Below the pieces are notes generated by a model. That model saw only the letters and a program-made list of their open reading frames with translations. It was not told the DNA's origin and made no database searches. Position numbers and translations under genes: made by a program. A stretch of 64,000 nucleotides of DNA from Lutimonas zeaxanthinifaciens (GTDB lineage: Bacteria; Bacteroidota; Bacteroidia; Flavobacteriales; Flavobacteriaceae). The stretch is from positions 2,790,001-2,854,000 of the forward strand of contig NZ_CP129964.1 of assembly GCF_030503675.1 (NCBI RefSeq), in the 5' to 3' direction. Shown here in pieces: positions 7,828 to 17,197 of the stretch. Positions within the stretch are counted from its first letter, which is position 1. Each line of letters opens with the position of its first letter.

Positions 7828-10179
7828 TTAAACACTGTCTTTGACGGGCAAAAATACCAAAACATCCTGAGCGGTTCTAATCTCCTGCTTGTTTAATTTC
7901 ATTTTGACAAACCCGCCATTTAAATACTTTTCTGCCTGATCACTGTAGTGCTTACTGAAAACATTTCCCGACTGTCCTGTAGGCAAAATTGATTTTGCAT
8001 TTTCCACATCACTGAAATCTATGATTCGACGGGTTGAAGGCCCGGCATGAACCTTATAAACACCTTTATTGTTTAGCTTAAACAATTGATTATTGATTAC
8101 CTCCAGACCTCCATGGGTATGAAAGGGCCCTACATTAAAAAAGCTTCTTAAGGCTCCGCTTTTGTCAAAAGCATGTTTATGTTCTACAGTTAAGGCTTTA
8201 GACCATTTCCAATCTGAAGCATCACTACCAAACTGGTCTTTGAGTGATTCGACTGCCTCATGAAATGACCTGGTAATGATCTCGTCTTTTAGTTCCTTTA
8301 TCTCTTTTGTACTTATATCATCCCACCAAACAGATTTATTGATTTTGAGTTGTCTTGCAATCTGTCTTTTGTATAAATGAGTTTGTAAAAACTGTTCAAA
8401 TCTTTCCTCCCCCATCTCGTCTTCAAAGGTGTTCTTTAAAAACAAGTAAACAAATCTAAAATAAATGGTAGGAGCCGCTTCTTCCATCTTATAGGAACCA
8501 TCCCAGGACTTTAAAACTTCAATAGCATCCTTTTCAGTATCGTTGAGGTTGACTTTGGAAATATTGTCTAAAATTATCTTTACTAAATCAGGTGAGACTG
8601 CAGATTTATCATCGACTATCATTTTCTGCACCTCAGGCAGCGAAAAGGTATCCTTTTCTTTAAGCAGTTTTACAATTCTTTTGGCTCTGTCTTCAGGAAG
8701 ATAGTATCCTGGGTACAATTTATCGTTTACTTCTTCAGGCTGATTATTGGCTGAATAAACATAATGCCAGGAAGGATTGATGGCCTGAGGGTTTTTCTCA
8801 AAATCAAGATAGTGTTTTTCCGTTTCCGTCTTATTGGAACCATCAAGTATGAACTTTGTATGCACATATTCATTCTTCTCATAGAGCTGGGCAGATGCAA
8901 ACCATGCAATATTCCCCCGAGCATCTCCATACATCATATTTAAGCCCGGAGCCTTGATCTCAGCCACGGCATCTCTGAATTCATAAAGGTTTTTGACATG
9001 AGAAATCCTATATACTTTTTCCAACAGATTTGAAGGTTCTTTTAAATAGGTCCAGTCCATCGTGATCTTCTCCTCTTCATCCAGATTTTCAAGCAGCCCC
9101 GTCATCAAGGGGCCGTTAGGGCTTATTTTAACTTCGAGCTCAACATCCTGTCCATCTTTTACATGGATAACTTCCTTTCTTACCCTGTATTGCTGATTTT
9201 CATCCTCTCTGTAAAAATCAATGTCGTCATTTTCAAACATCGTTATACCGTAGGCATAATCATAATTATGGCCCAACACCGGAAAAGGGCTAAGTGCCAG
9301 ATGAAATCCATACATTTCCTGTTTTGGGGTCACTAAATGGGCCTGATACCAAACAGAAGGTTGTGAAAACCCAATATGAGGATCATTTGCAAGAATTACC
9401 TTTCCGTTTTTTGTTTTTTGAGGTCCAATAACCCAGCTGTTGCTGCCGACAAAAGGGGGTACCGGCAAGGACTCCATAATTTCATTGATTGAATTTCCTG
9501 CATTCATGGCCATACGTTTCATTCCCCTTGAGTTTTGAATCAGAGTAGTTCCCGGGTTGATGTCGAGATCCAGATCTTCAAGGTATTTTCGCCCGAGTGT
9601 TTCCTTTAAGTCCGAGAGCAACAAATCGGTTTTATGTGCCTGGGCAAAACTAAATGCCATATAACCAAATACATTATAGATATCCTTCATCTGATAATGT
9701 TCCTTATCAAGGCCTACAAGTTTAAATTCTATAGGGGTTTTCCCCTGATCAATAAATGTATTGATTCCGTCAAGGTAAGCCTGGGCCAATATATAAGACT
9801 CTGATGAAGGGTCGGAGTGGGTCTGTATCATTTCGTCAGTGGCCCCGAGCCCCATCCCACGAAAAAGCTTATCCGTTTTAACAAGTTCACTTCCAAAAAC
9901 CTCTGACAGTCTTCCGGCTGCTATTCTTCTGATCAGCTCCATCTGCCATAACCGATCCTGAGCATGCACATATCCAAGTGCCTTGTAGGCGTCTTTTTCT
10001 GAATCCGCAAAAATATGTGGAACCCCATACTCATCAAAATAAACTGTTACTTTCTCCTCTAAAGCTTCCAGGGAAATTGTTCCGCTGTAAACCGGCTTGT
10101 TATTCTTTATGAAAATTACCGAAACAACAAGAACAACAACTAAAATCGCAAGTAACCACAGTAATATTTTTCGAAACAT
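7828..10179 (-). CDS. penicillin-acylase-family N-terminal nucleophile hydrolase, membrane anchored
   Basis: The 783-residue product belongs to the penicillin amidase (peptidase S45) family, whose precursors self-cleave to alpha and beta chains. The nucleophile is predicted as Ser246 in VGSNSWVIGP, the new N-terminus of the beta chain. Supporting segments are DEYGVPHIFADSEKDAYKAL and GYVHAQDRLWQMELIRR in the alpha part and ANDPHIGFSQPSVWYQ, plus HAGPSTRRIIDF near the C-terminus. Residues 5-24 form an uncleaved-looking hydrophobic anchor, placing the enzyme in the periplasm or on the membrane. Natural substrates in this family vary (acyl-homoserine lactones, beta-lactams, peptides) and cannot be fixed here. 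It is preceded by the coxA terminator, so it is probably a separate unit. Confidence 0.9.
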   Translation of the reverse strand: MFRKILLWLLAILVVVLVVSVIFIKNNKPVYSGTISLEALEEKVTVYFDEYGVPHIFADSEKDAYKALGYVHAQDRLWQMELIRRIAAGRLSEVFGSELVKTDKLFRGMGLGATDEMIQTHSDPSSESYILAQAYLDGINTFIDQGKTPIEFKLVGLDKEHYQMKDIYNVFGYMAFSFAQAHKTDLLLSDLKETLGRKYLEDLDLDINPGTTLIQNSRGMKRMAMNAGNSINEIMESLPVPPFVGSNSWVIGPQKTKNGKVILANDPHIGFSQPSVWYQAHLVTPKQEMYGFHLALSPFPVLGHNYDYAYGITMFENDDIDFYREDENQQYRVRKEVIHVKDGQDVELEVKISPNGPLMTGLLENLDEEEKITMDWTYLKEPSNLLEKVYRISHVKNLYEFRDAVAEIKAPGLNMMYGDARGNIAWFASAQLYEKNEYVHTKFILDGSNKTETEKHYLDFEKNPQAINPSWHYVYSANNQPEEVNDKLYPGYYLPEDRAKRIVKLLKEKDTFSLPEVQKMIVDDKSAVSPDLVKIILDNISKVNLNDTEKDAIEVLKSWDGSYKMEEAAPTIYFRFVYLFLKNTFEDEMGEERFEQFLQTHLYKRQIARQLKINKSVWWDDISTKEIKELKDEIITRSFHEAVESLKDQFGSDASDWKWSKALTVEHKHAFDKSGALRSFFNVGPFHTHGGLEVINNQLFKLNNKGVYKVHAGPSTRRIIDFSDVENAKSILPTGQSGNVFSKHYSDQAEKYLNGGFVKMKLNKQEIRTAQDVLVFLPVKDSV

Positions 10180-10207
10180 CGGACGTCAAATTTATTCAAA
10201 TATAGAT

Positions 10208-10235
10208 AAAAAAAAACCCCAATAATATTGAGGTT
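10208..10235 (-). terminator. intrinsic terminator downstream of coxA
   Basis: On the minus strand a stem AACCTCAATA / AATATTGGGGTT with one mismatch is followed by a run of nine T residues. It lies 33 nt past the coxA stop and before the penicillin acylase gene. Confidence 0.7.
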
Positions 10236-10267
10236 CTAAAAATATGATTTTTAATTAGTAGTAGCTT

Positions 10268-12040
10268 TTAAAACTCTTCTTCACCGTCTCGGATCGGCAC
10301 TGATTGTGGGGTAAAATCCTGTCCGCCCCAAAGGTCACCGTTCTCATCTGTTTTGCTGTAATCATAAGCCCAGCGGTGAACTTCAGGAATCTCTCCAGGC
10401 CAGTTTCCATGCATATGCTCTACGGGAGCCGTCCACTCCAGCGTATTACCTTTCCATGGATTTTGAGAAGCCTTTTTACCTTTGGAAATACTAAAGAAAA
10501 AGTTCGCAAGGAATATAATCTGTGAAACCCCTCCGATAATGGCAAAAACGGTAATTACTTTGTTAATATGCAACAGGTCATCAAACATTGGGAACGCCGA
10601 GTTGCTGTAATATCTTCGTGGTAATCCTGCCAGTCCGATAAAGTGCATTGGGAAAAATACCCCATACGCTGAAATCGCTGTTAACCAGAAATGCAGATAA
10701 CCCATATCCTTATTCATCATTTTCCCGTACATTTTTGGGAACCAGTGATAAACTCCTGCGAACATCCCGAAAAGCGCAGAGATACCCATTACGAGGTGGA
10801 AGTGAGCCACAACGAACATAGTATCATGTACATTGATATCCAGGGCGCTATCACCAAGTATCAAGCCAGTTAATCCACCAGTGATAAAGGTAGAAACCAT
10901 TCCAATCGAAAATAACATGGCTGGATTTAGCTGGAGATTACCTCTCCATAATGTCGTTATATAATTAAAGGCTTTAACCGCTGACGGAATAGCAATCAAT
11001 AAAGTAGTGAACGTAAACACAGATCCAAGAAACGGATTCATTCCTGTTACAAACATATGGTGTCCCCATACGATCGTAGACAGAAAGGCAATAGCCATAA
11101 TTGACCCAATCATCGCTCTGTAACCAAAAATCGGCTTACGTGCATTTGTAGAAATTACTTCCGATGTAATTCCCAGTGCCGGTAACAAAATAATGTATAC
11201 CTCAGGGTGTCCCAGGAACCAGAACAAATGTTCGAATAATATTGGCGACCCCCCTTTGTAATGCAGTACTTCTCCCTGTATAAAGATATCCGAAAGGAAA
11301 AACGAAGTTCCAAAACTTCTGTCAAAAATCAACAATAAAGCTGCTGATAATAAAACCGGAAACGATATTACACCGATGATGGCGGTAATGAAAAATGCCC
11401 AGATTGTCAACGGTAAACGTGTCATCTTCATCCCTTTTGTGCGAAGATTAAGTACCGTTACGATATAGTTCAGTGATCCCATCAGGGAAGAAGCAATAAA
11501 AATCGCCATCGACACCAACCAAAGAGTCATTCCCAATCCTGAACCAGACATCGCCTGAGGAAGGGCACTTAATGGCGGGTAAATTGTCCATCCTGCAGAA
11601 GCCATCCCTGTGTGTACAAAGATCGATAAAAACATGATCAAACTTGAAAGGAAGAACAACCAGTAGGAGATCATATTCAAAAATCCTGAAGCCATATCAC
11701 GTGCTCCGATCTGCAAAGGAATCAGCAAATTACTAAAGGTTCCACTTAAACCTGCCGTCAGTACAAAGAATACCATGATCGTACCGTGAATCGTAACAAG
11801 CCCCATGTACATATCGGGTGTCATTTGTCCTCCTTCTCCCCACTTTCCAAGAAAAGCTTCAATGATAGAGAAACTCTGATCCGGGTAAGCTAGTTGTAAA
11901 CGAAACAGCATTGACATAAACACTCCGATAACCCCCATAAACATACCTGTGATCAGGTATTGTTTTGCGATCATTTTATGATCCTGGCTGAAAATATACT
12001 TGGTTACAAATGTTTCTTTATGATGATGATGATCTGACAT
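10268..12040 (-). CDS. coxA: cytochrome c oxidase subunit I
   Basis: This is the catalytic haem-copper subunit that reduces O2 to water and pumps protons. The 590-residue polytopic protein has the family layout of 12 or more hydrophobic segments. WFLGHPEVYIILLPALGI (near 280) contains the CuB His and the cross-linked Tyr. WGHHMFVTGM gives the next two CuB His residues, and HFHLVMGISALFGMFAG carries haem ligands. A His-rich N-terminus (SDHHHHKET) precedes the first helix. It follows coxB by 30 bp and ends at an intrinsic terminator. Neither subunit III nor subunit IV genes are adjacent, so they must be elsewhere. The location directly after the act genes suggests physical coupling of ACIII to this oxidase. 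Confidence 0.95.
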   Translation of the reverse strand: MSDHHHHKETFVTKYIFSQDHKMIAKQYLITGMFMGVIGVFMSMLFRLQLAYPDQSFSIIEAFLGKWGEGGQMTPDMYMGLVTIHGTIMVFFVLTAGLSGTFSNLLIPLQIGARDMASGFLNMISYWLFFLSSLIMFLSIFVHTGMASAGWTIYPPLSALPQAMSGSGLGMTLWLVSMAIFIASSLMGSLNYIVTVLNLRTKGMKMTRLPLTIWAFFITAIIGVISFPVLLSAALLLIFDRSFGTSFFLSDIFIQGEVLHYKGGSPILFEHLFWFLGHPEVYIILLPALGITSEVISTNARKPIFGYRAMIGSIMAIAFLSTIVWGHHMFVTGMNPFLGSVFTFTTLLIAIPSAVKAFNYITTLWRGNLQLNPAMLFSIGMVSTFITGGLTGLILGDSALDINVHDTMFVVAHFHLVMGISALFGMFAGVYHWFPKMYGKMMNKDMGYLHFWLTAISAYGVFFPMHFIGLAGLPRRYYSNSAFPMFDDLLHINKVITVFAIIGGVSQIIFLANFFFSISKGKKASQNPWKGNTLEWTAPVEHMHGNWPGEIPEVHRWAYDYSKTDENGDLWGGQDFTPQSVPIRDGEEEF

Positions 12041-12070
12041 TTTCCTTAAATATGTTTTTTCGATTAGTTC

Positions 12071-13093
12071 TTAGTTATTAATAACCTGTGCTAAAGTTTT
12101 TTGCTCTTTTAACCATTTATTGAAATCTTCCTCTTCCTGCACAACTACCTTCATTTGCATATTGTAGTGGGAAGCTCCACATATCTTGTTACAAAGAAGC
12201 AGATAATCAAACTCAACTTCTTCCTTGCCTTCTTCTACTCTGAGCTCGTTAATGGCATCAAATTTTGCTTTTGTGTCTTCATTCAACCGCATTTCTTCGG
12301 TTGTAACTGTTGGCGTAAATCCAAATGAAGTAACCATTCCAGGAACACAATTGATCTGAGCCCTGAAATGAGGCATATATGCAGAATGCATTACGTCCTG
12401 TGATCTAAACTTAAAAATAACTTTTCTTCCTTTTGGTAAGTGTAATTCTCTGACGGGAATATCATCTGCGGAATTCTTATCAGACATATCAACCCCCATG
12501 GTGTTAATCCCTTTAATAAAATTTACGTGACCCAACCCCAATTGATTGTCCTCTCCTGCATATCTTGCCTCCCATTGAAACTGCTTGGCATAAACCTCAA
12601 TGATCAGCGGATTTTCTGCATCAGACAGATCCTGGACATTGTTCCAGGTCCACAAACCATAAATGATCAAAACTGAAAGTACCACAGTAGGCGTTATGGT
12701 CCACCACATTTCCAACTTATGGCTATCTGCATAGAACATCGCTTTACGTCCTTTCGTCCCTCTGTATTTAAAAGTAAAATAATATATCAAAAATTGAGTG
12801 ATGAACTGAACAACGAGAATCAATCCCATTGTAATCACAAATAAATTATCGATATCTTCTCCTTCCAGAGAGGCAGACAACCTTGGCAAAAGAACCACTC
12901 TTCCCTGAAACATTGAATAAAGCATCAATCCGTAAACAAACCCTCCAAGTCCAAGCATCAACCATCCGTTAATGTCATTTTCCTTCTCCGTTGCAACCTG
13001 ATCCTTCTTTGTTAATCCTAATAATTTAAAAAACTGCCAGAATGCCGTTCCTATTACAAAAAATATAAGAATAAAAAATAGTGCTTTCATCAA
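12071..13093 (-). CDS. coxB: cytochrome c oxidase subunit II (CuA)
   Basis: Subunit II accepts electrons from cytochrome c, or here probably from ACIII, through the binuclear CuA centre. The CuA motif is intact near the C-terminus: Cys301, Cys305, His309 and Met312 in CNKICGASHYNM, with the upstream His in DVMHSAYMPHF. Three hydrophobic segments occur in the N-terminal 150 residues, one more than the usual two. There is no fused cytochrome c domain. It starts a new transcription unit: a terminator closes the act operon at 13207-13243, and a Crp/Fnr-like palindrome with a perfect -7 element lies just upstream of this gene. Confidence 0.93.
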   Translation of the reverse strand: MMKALFFILIFFVIGTAFWQFFKLLGLTKKDQVATEKENDINGWLMLGLGGFVYGLMLYSMFQGRVVLLPRLSASLEGEDIDNLFVITMGLILVVQFITQFLIYYFTFKYRGTKGRKAMFYADSHKLEMWWTITPTVVLSVLIIYGLWTWNNVQDLSDAENPLIIEVYAKQFQWEARYAGEDNQLGLGHVNFIKGINTMGVDMSDKNSADDIPVRELHLPKGRKVIFKFRSQDVMHSAYMPHFRAQINCVPGMVTSFGFTPTVTTEEMRLNEDTKAKFDAINELRVEEGKEEVEFDYLLLCNKICGASHYNMQMKVVVQEEEDFNKWLKEQKTLAQVINN

Positions 13094-13129
13094 TGATATA
13101 TAAGTTTATAAAGCGGATTTTACGTGCCG

Positions 13130-13170
13130 CAAATATAAAGAAAAATATTAATTTTCATGACTTATATCAG
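13130..13170 (-). promoter_or_regulatory. coxBA promoter with Crp/Fnr-like palindrome
   Basis: On the minus strand CTGATATAAGTCAT (13157-13170) is an imperfect palindrome with TGAT and GTCA-type half sites. Nineteen nt later comes TATATTTG (13130-13137), a perfect TAnnTTTG -7 element. There is no -33 TTG. The palindrome would centre near -38 to -41, the class II activator position. The same element, spacer length and flanking GTCATGAA occur at the actA promoter. Confidence 0.6.
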
Positions 13171-13206
13171 CTTTAAGCCAAAAAAAATTCCATAAATTAT
13201 CCGGGT

Positions 13207-13243
13207 ATAAAAAAAGGTTGATCACAATGTGTCAACCTTTTAT
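13207..13243 (-). terminator. intrinsic terminator between actF and coxB
   Basis: A 10-bp stem AAAAGGTTGA / TCAACCTTTT has T-rich tracts on both sides, so it could work in either direction. It lies 20 nt past the actF stop and separates the act and cox transcription units. Confidence 0.8.
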
Positions 13244-13260
13244 TTTTTAGACAGTTATCT

Positions 13261-14589
13261 CTAGTAGTGATAAATTTCACTTTCCTTCATAAACGGATTT
13301 CCTTTTGCGTGTAACGGAGCTTTTGAAATAGCGGTAAATACCACATAAATAAATAAGCCCATAAAGAAAGCCAAAGAACCAAGCTCAGGAATTCCTATGC
13401 TCCAGCTGTCACCAACGGTTGCAGGTGAAATTAACTGGAAAACATCAATATAATGCCCGGTAAGAATTACCAGACCAGCTGCTACAACAAACCATGGCAC
13501 TCTTTTAAAGTCACTATCCATTAAAATCAGGATAGGGAAAACAAAGTTCATGACAAGCATTGAAATAAACGGCAACTGATAAGACCCGATCAATCTCGGC
13601 CAGAAATAAGCTGCTTCTTCCGGAATATTAGCGTACCACTGTAACATGAACTGATCAAAGAAGAAATAGGTCCAGAATATACTGAATCCGAACATGTACT
13701 TAGCCAGATCATGAATGTGGCTGTTATTCACAAAAGGTAAAACACCTTTGTTCTTTAAATAAATTGTAACCAGTGCAATTGTCGTAATTCCTGAAACCAG
13801 AACACTAGCAAATACGTAGAATGAATACAATTGACTATACCAGTGAGGATCTAAAGACATCAACCAGTCAAATGACATGAACAATTCCAGTATCCCAAAC
13901 AACACGATAAACACAACAGACAGATTAAAGTTCTTTTTATAGATCTTAACATCTCCTGATGTATCCAAAGCAAGTGAATTCTTTCTTAAAAGATATCTGA
14001 ATATATTGTACACAAACAAGTAGATAAAACTTCTGATGATCCATCCCGGAACATTTAACCACCAGCTTTTTCCTGCAACTATGGCGTCATAATTCTCACT
14101 TGAAGGATCAAATGTACCTTCAGCCATCCAAACGTAAATATGATTCATATGCAAACCTGATGCCAGGAGAAACAAGAACAATAAGATGGAACCTGGTAAA
14201 ATATAAGCCGTTATTCCCTCCATAACACGGAAAAGAACTATGGACCATCCGGCCTGAGCTGCCCATTGAATGGCATAAAAAACCAAAACACAAACCGAGA
14301 TCATCAAAAAGAAAAATGCAGCTATAAAAAATGCTGTCCAGGGCCTGTTTTGCCCCTGATGCAACAAATGCTCCAAATGACTTTGAGCTTCTGCTTCACC
14401 GTGTTCTTCTGAATGAGCAGTATCTGCATGAGATGCCTCCTCTCCGTGATGTCCGTCATCATGTGCCATTGCCTGCTCAACATCTTCGGTGGTTTTGGGT
14501 GCCGTAAAGAACCCGTAACCAATACTCAAAGCACCAATGATCATTAGTACAAGTGAAACCGTTTTTAATTTACCTGAAAATGTATACAT
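13261..14589 (-). CDS. actF: alternative complex III subunit ActF
   Basis: ActF is an integral-membrane subunit of ACIII with about ten predicted helices, related to the NrfD/PsrC-like ActC. The 442-residue product starts with one helix (residues 10-28). A strongly acidic, His-rich loop follows at about 40-75, including HDDGHHGEEASHADTAHSEE. Multiple hydrophobic segments run to the C-terminus. The His-rich loop is unusual and could bind metal. The gene is the last of the act cluster, with a terminator 20 nt after its stop. Gene order actA-B-C-D-E-F makes the assignment firm. Confidence 0.88.
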   Translation of the reverse strand: MYTFSGKLKTVSLVLMIIGALSIGYGFFTAPKTTEDVEQAMAHDDGHHGEEASHADTAHSEEHGEAEAQSHLEHLLHQGQNRPWTAFFIAAFFFLMISVCVLVFYAIQWAAQAGWSIVLFRVMEGITAYILPGSILLFLFLLASGLHMNHIYVWMAEGTFDPSSENYDAIVAGKSWWLNVPGWIIRSFIYLFVYNIFRYLLRKNSLALDTSGDVKIYKKNFNLSVVFIVLFGILELFMSFDWLMSLDPHWYSQLYSFYVFASVLVSGITTIALVTIYLKNKGVLPFVNNSHIHDLAKYMFGFSIFWTYFFFDQFMLQWYANIPEEAAYFWPRLIGSYQLPFISMLVMNFVFPILILMDSDFKRVPWFVVAAGLVILTGHYIDVFQLISPATVGDSWSIGIPELGSLAFFMGLFIYVVFTAISKAPLHAKGNPFMKESEIYHY

Positions 14590-14621
14590 TATATTCTGTA
14601 TTTATTTTTTACTTAATTGAT

Positions 14622-15185
14622 TTATTTTAAAAGATCTCCTCTTAGTTGCTCCACATAGTGAACGGCATTCCAGCGTTCTTCCTCTGTCATCTGACCAGCA
14701 TGAGACCCCATCAAATTTCGACCATGCATGATTACATGATAAATGGTTCCCTGGTTGATATCTCTGTCTTTGTAATTCGGAACACCCAGAAACTTTTCGT
14801 TTTTAACCAAAGTTCCCATTCCGTCACCCTTGTCCCCGTGACATGAGGAACAATAAATTTTGTAGGTCACTTTCCCTTTTGCCAAAACATCTTCTGAGGC
14901 AGGATAAGGTGCTTTTAAAGAATCTTTGGCCATCTGATAACCTTCTTCTGAATTTGGGTAATCATATACCGAAGCACCTCTGGCAACAGTTCCTTCCACA
15001 GGGAGCTGCGCATTTGTGCCATTTTTAAAGATCGGGTTTTCTCCGTAAGTTTCGTAAGGAACAGGTTCGTACATATCTGTATCACCCATATATTGAACAC
15101 TTCTTTCAGTAGGTCTTCCCTCACTACAAGAAGCAAGTAACAATACCATTAAACCTGACAATGCAATATTGAATATATTCTTCAT
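14622..15185 (-). CDS. actE: alternative complex III subunit ActE, monohaem cytochrome c lipoprotein
   Basis: ActE carries one c-type haem that passes electrons out of ACIII. The 187-residue product has a lipoprotein signal (LMVLLLASC, lipid-modified Cys20) and one haem site, CSSCHGDKGDGMGTL, about residue 110-125. A distal Met is likely in the segment HGRNLMGSHAGQM. It lies 32 bp before actF and 10 bp after actD. Confidence 0.9.
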   Translation of the reverse strand: MKNIFNIALSGLMVLLLASCSEGRPTERSVQYMGDTDMYEPVPYETYGENPIFKNGTNAQLPVEGTVARGASVYDYPNSEEGYQMAKDSLKAPYPASEDVLAKGKVTYKIYCSSCHGDKGDGMGTLVKNEKFLGVPNYKDRDINQGTIYHVIMHGRNLMGSHAGQMTEEERWNAVHYVEQLRGDLLK

Positions 15186-15195
15186 TAGTAATCTT

Positions 15196-15720
15196 TTAGT
15201 GCTTATCTACAATTTTAGTTTCAACAGCTCCTGTTTTTGTTAAAAACGCCTCCAGTTCTTTTTCATCTCCTGTTACAGGTACCTCCATCAAAAACATGTT
15301 ATCTGTCGTTCTCGGATCAGGATTCGATGCTTTTACAAAAGGGCCGATCTTACTCCTCATATAAAAAGTTATAACCATAAGGTGAGCGGCAAAGAAAACA
15401 GTTAATTCAAACATGATAGGAACAAATGCCGGCATGTTCTCCGCATAACTGAAACTTGGCTTTCCTCCAATATTTTGTGGCCAGTCCTCAATCATCATAA
15501 AGTTCATCATCCAAACCGCAAACCCAAGGCCTGTAATTCCATAAAGAAATGCAGTAATTGCAATCCTTGTATTGGCAATTCCCATAGCCTTCTCCAATCC
15601 GTGAACAGGGAACGGTGTGTAAACTTCTTCTATGTGATGATTAGCTTCACGAACTTCTTTGACCGCTTTCAAAAGCACGTCGTCATCGTCGTAAACAGCA
15701 TGTATAACTTTATCGCTCAT
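15196..15720 (-). CDS. actD: alternative complex III subunit ActD (DUF3341)
   Basis: The 174-residue product has a soluble N-terminal region (YDDDDVLLKAVKEV, HHIEEVYTPFPVHGLEKAMG) and two transmembrane helices at about 50-72 and 98-118. A short C-terminal soluble tail follows. This is the DUF3341 layout of ActD, a structural subunit of ACIII without cofactors. It sits between actC and actE with 35 and 10 bp spacing. Confidence 0.88.
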   Translation of the reverse strand: MSDKVIHAVYDDDDVLLKAVKEVREANHHIEEVYTPFPVHGLEKAMGIANTRIAITAFLYGITGLGFAVWMMNFMMIEDWPQNIGGKPSFSYAENMPAFVPIMFELTVFFAAHLMVITFYMRSKIGPFVKASNPDPRTTDNMFLMEVPVTGDEKELEAFLTKTGAVETKIVDKH

Positions 15721-15755
15721 CTTATTTATTTTATCAATTCTATAAATTGTGTCTT

Positions 15756-17144
15756 TTATTTACTATCTCTTGCTCTCTTGAAATTGTCCCCTGAAGATTT
15801 CAGGATCGATTTAACCTCAGCCTGAGCCACCGCAGGGAATGTTCTGGCATACAACAGGAACAATACAAAGAAGAACCCGATCGTACCCATAAAAATCCCT
15901 ATATCCACAAAAGTAGGTTCAAACATGGTCCATGTTGATGGAAGATGCCCTCTACTTAAGTTAATTACAATAATGTCAAATCGCTCAAACCACATTCCGA
16001 TATTGATGATCAGGGCCATAATGAATGATACGGTATAATTGGTTCTCAATTTTTTGATCCAAAGCAATTGCGGAAAAACTCCATTACACAGGATCAAGGC
16101 CCAAAAGGCCCACCAGTAAGGTCCTGTCGCGGCACCTACCGATAAGTAAACGAAATCCTCATAAGAACTACCTGAGTACCATCCCACGAAAAATTCTGAA
16201 AGATAGGCCACCATTACAATACCTCCGGTTACAAGAATTACCTTGTTCATATTCTCAATATGTCCTCTGGTGATATAAGCCTCAAGATTAGAAACTTTTC
16301 TCATAACGATCAAAAGCGTCTGTACCATTGCGAATCCTGAAAAAACCGCTCCGGCAACGAAATACGGAGGGTATACGGTACTGTGCCAACCCGGAATAAC
16401 AGAGGTAGCAAAGTCAAAGGATACAATCGTATGCACAGATAATACCAGTGGCGTGGCAAGCCCTGCCAACACTAATGAAACCTCTTCAAATCGCTGCCAG
16501 TCTTTTGCTCTTCCCGTCCATCCGAAACTCAACAGACTATAAATTTTCTTTTGAAATGGTTTAGTTGCTCTGTCTCTTATCATCGCAAAATCAGGTAACA
16601 AACCCGTATACCAGAAAACGACCGAAACAGTCAGATAAGTTGAGATCGCAAAAACGTCCCACAATAAAGGAGAGTTAAAATTCGTCCAAAGATTTCCAAA
16701 CTGGTTAGGAATAGGCATCGTCCAGTATCCATTCCACACACGTCCCATGTGAATAACCGGGAACAATCCTGCCTGAAATACCGCAAAAATTGTCATCGCC
16801 TCAGCCGAACGGTTGATCCCCATTCTCCATTTCTGACGGAATAACAAAAGTACCGCTGAAATCAAAGTTCCTGCGTGACCAATTCCAACCCACCATACAA
16901 AGTTGGTGATATCCCAGGCCCAGTTGATCTTATTGTTCAATCCCCAGACTCCGATACCAGTACCTATCGTATAGGCTATAGCTCCAATTCCCCATAAAAA
17001 GGCAACCAGGGCAAGGGTAAACACTGCCCACCACCATTTATTGGCTTTTCCTTCAATCGGTGCGGCTATATCATTAGAAATGTCATGATAACTCTTATCT
17101 CCTATAATTAACGGTTCTCTAATAGGTGCTTCGTAATGAGACAT
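15756..17144 (-). CDS. actC: alternative complex III subunit ActC (NrfD/PsrC family, quinol site)
   Basis: ActC is the polytopic NrfD-like subunit that, from known ACIII structures, forms the menaquinol-oxidising site next to ActB. The 462-residue product has about ten hydrophobic helices. Family segments include VGIGHAGTLISAVLLLFRQ, LSVHTIVSFDFATSVIPGWH and NIGMWFERFDIIVINLSRG, the last two conserved in NrfD-like quinol-binding proteins. It follows actB by 53 bp. Confidence 0.93.
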   Translation of the reverse strand: MSHYEAPIREPLIIGDKSYHDISNDIAAPIEGKANKWWWAVFTLALVAFLWGIGAIAYTIGTGIGVWGLNNKINWAWDITNFVWWVGIGHAGTLISAVLLLFRQKWRMGINRSAEAMTIFAVFQAGLFPVIHMGRVWNGYWTMPIPNQFGNLWTNFNSPLLWDVFAISTYLTVSVVFWYTGLLPDFAMIRDRATKPFQKKIYSLLSFGWTGRAKDWQRFEEVSLVLAGLATPLVLSVHTIVSFDFATSVIPGWHSTVYPPYFVAGAVFSGFAMVQTLLIVMRKVSNLEAYITRGHIENMNKVILVTGGIVMVAYLSEFFVGWYSGSSYEDFVYLSVGAATGPYWWAFWALILCNGVFPQLLWIKKLRTNYTVSFIMALIINIGMWFERFDIIVINLSRGHLPSTWTMFEPTFVDIGIFMGTIGFFFVLFLLYARTFPAVAQAEVKSILKSSGDNFKRARDSK

Positions 17145-17197
17145 AGTATATTTTAATATTTATTTATTTCTCTTTTTTATTATTCAACCACTTTGGC

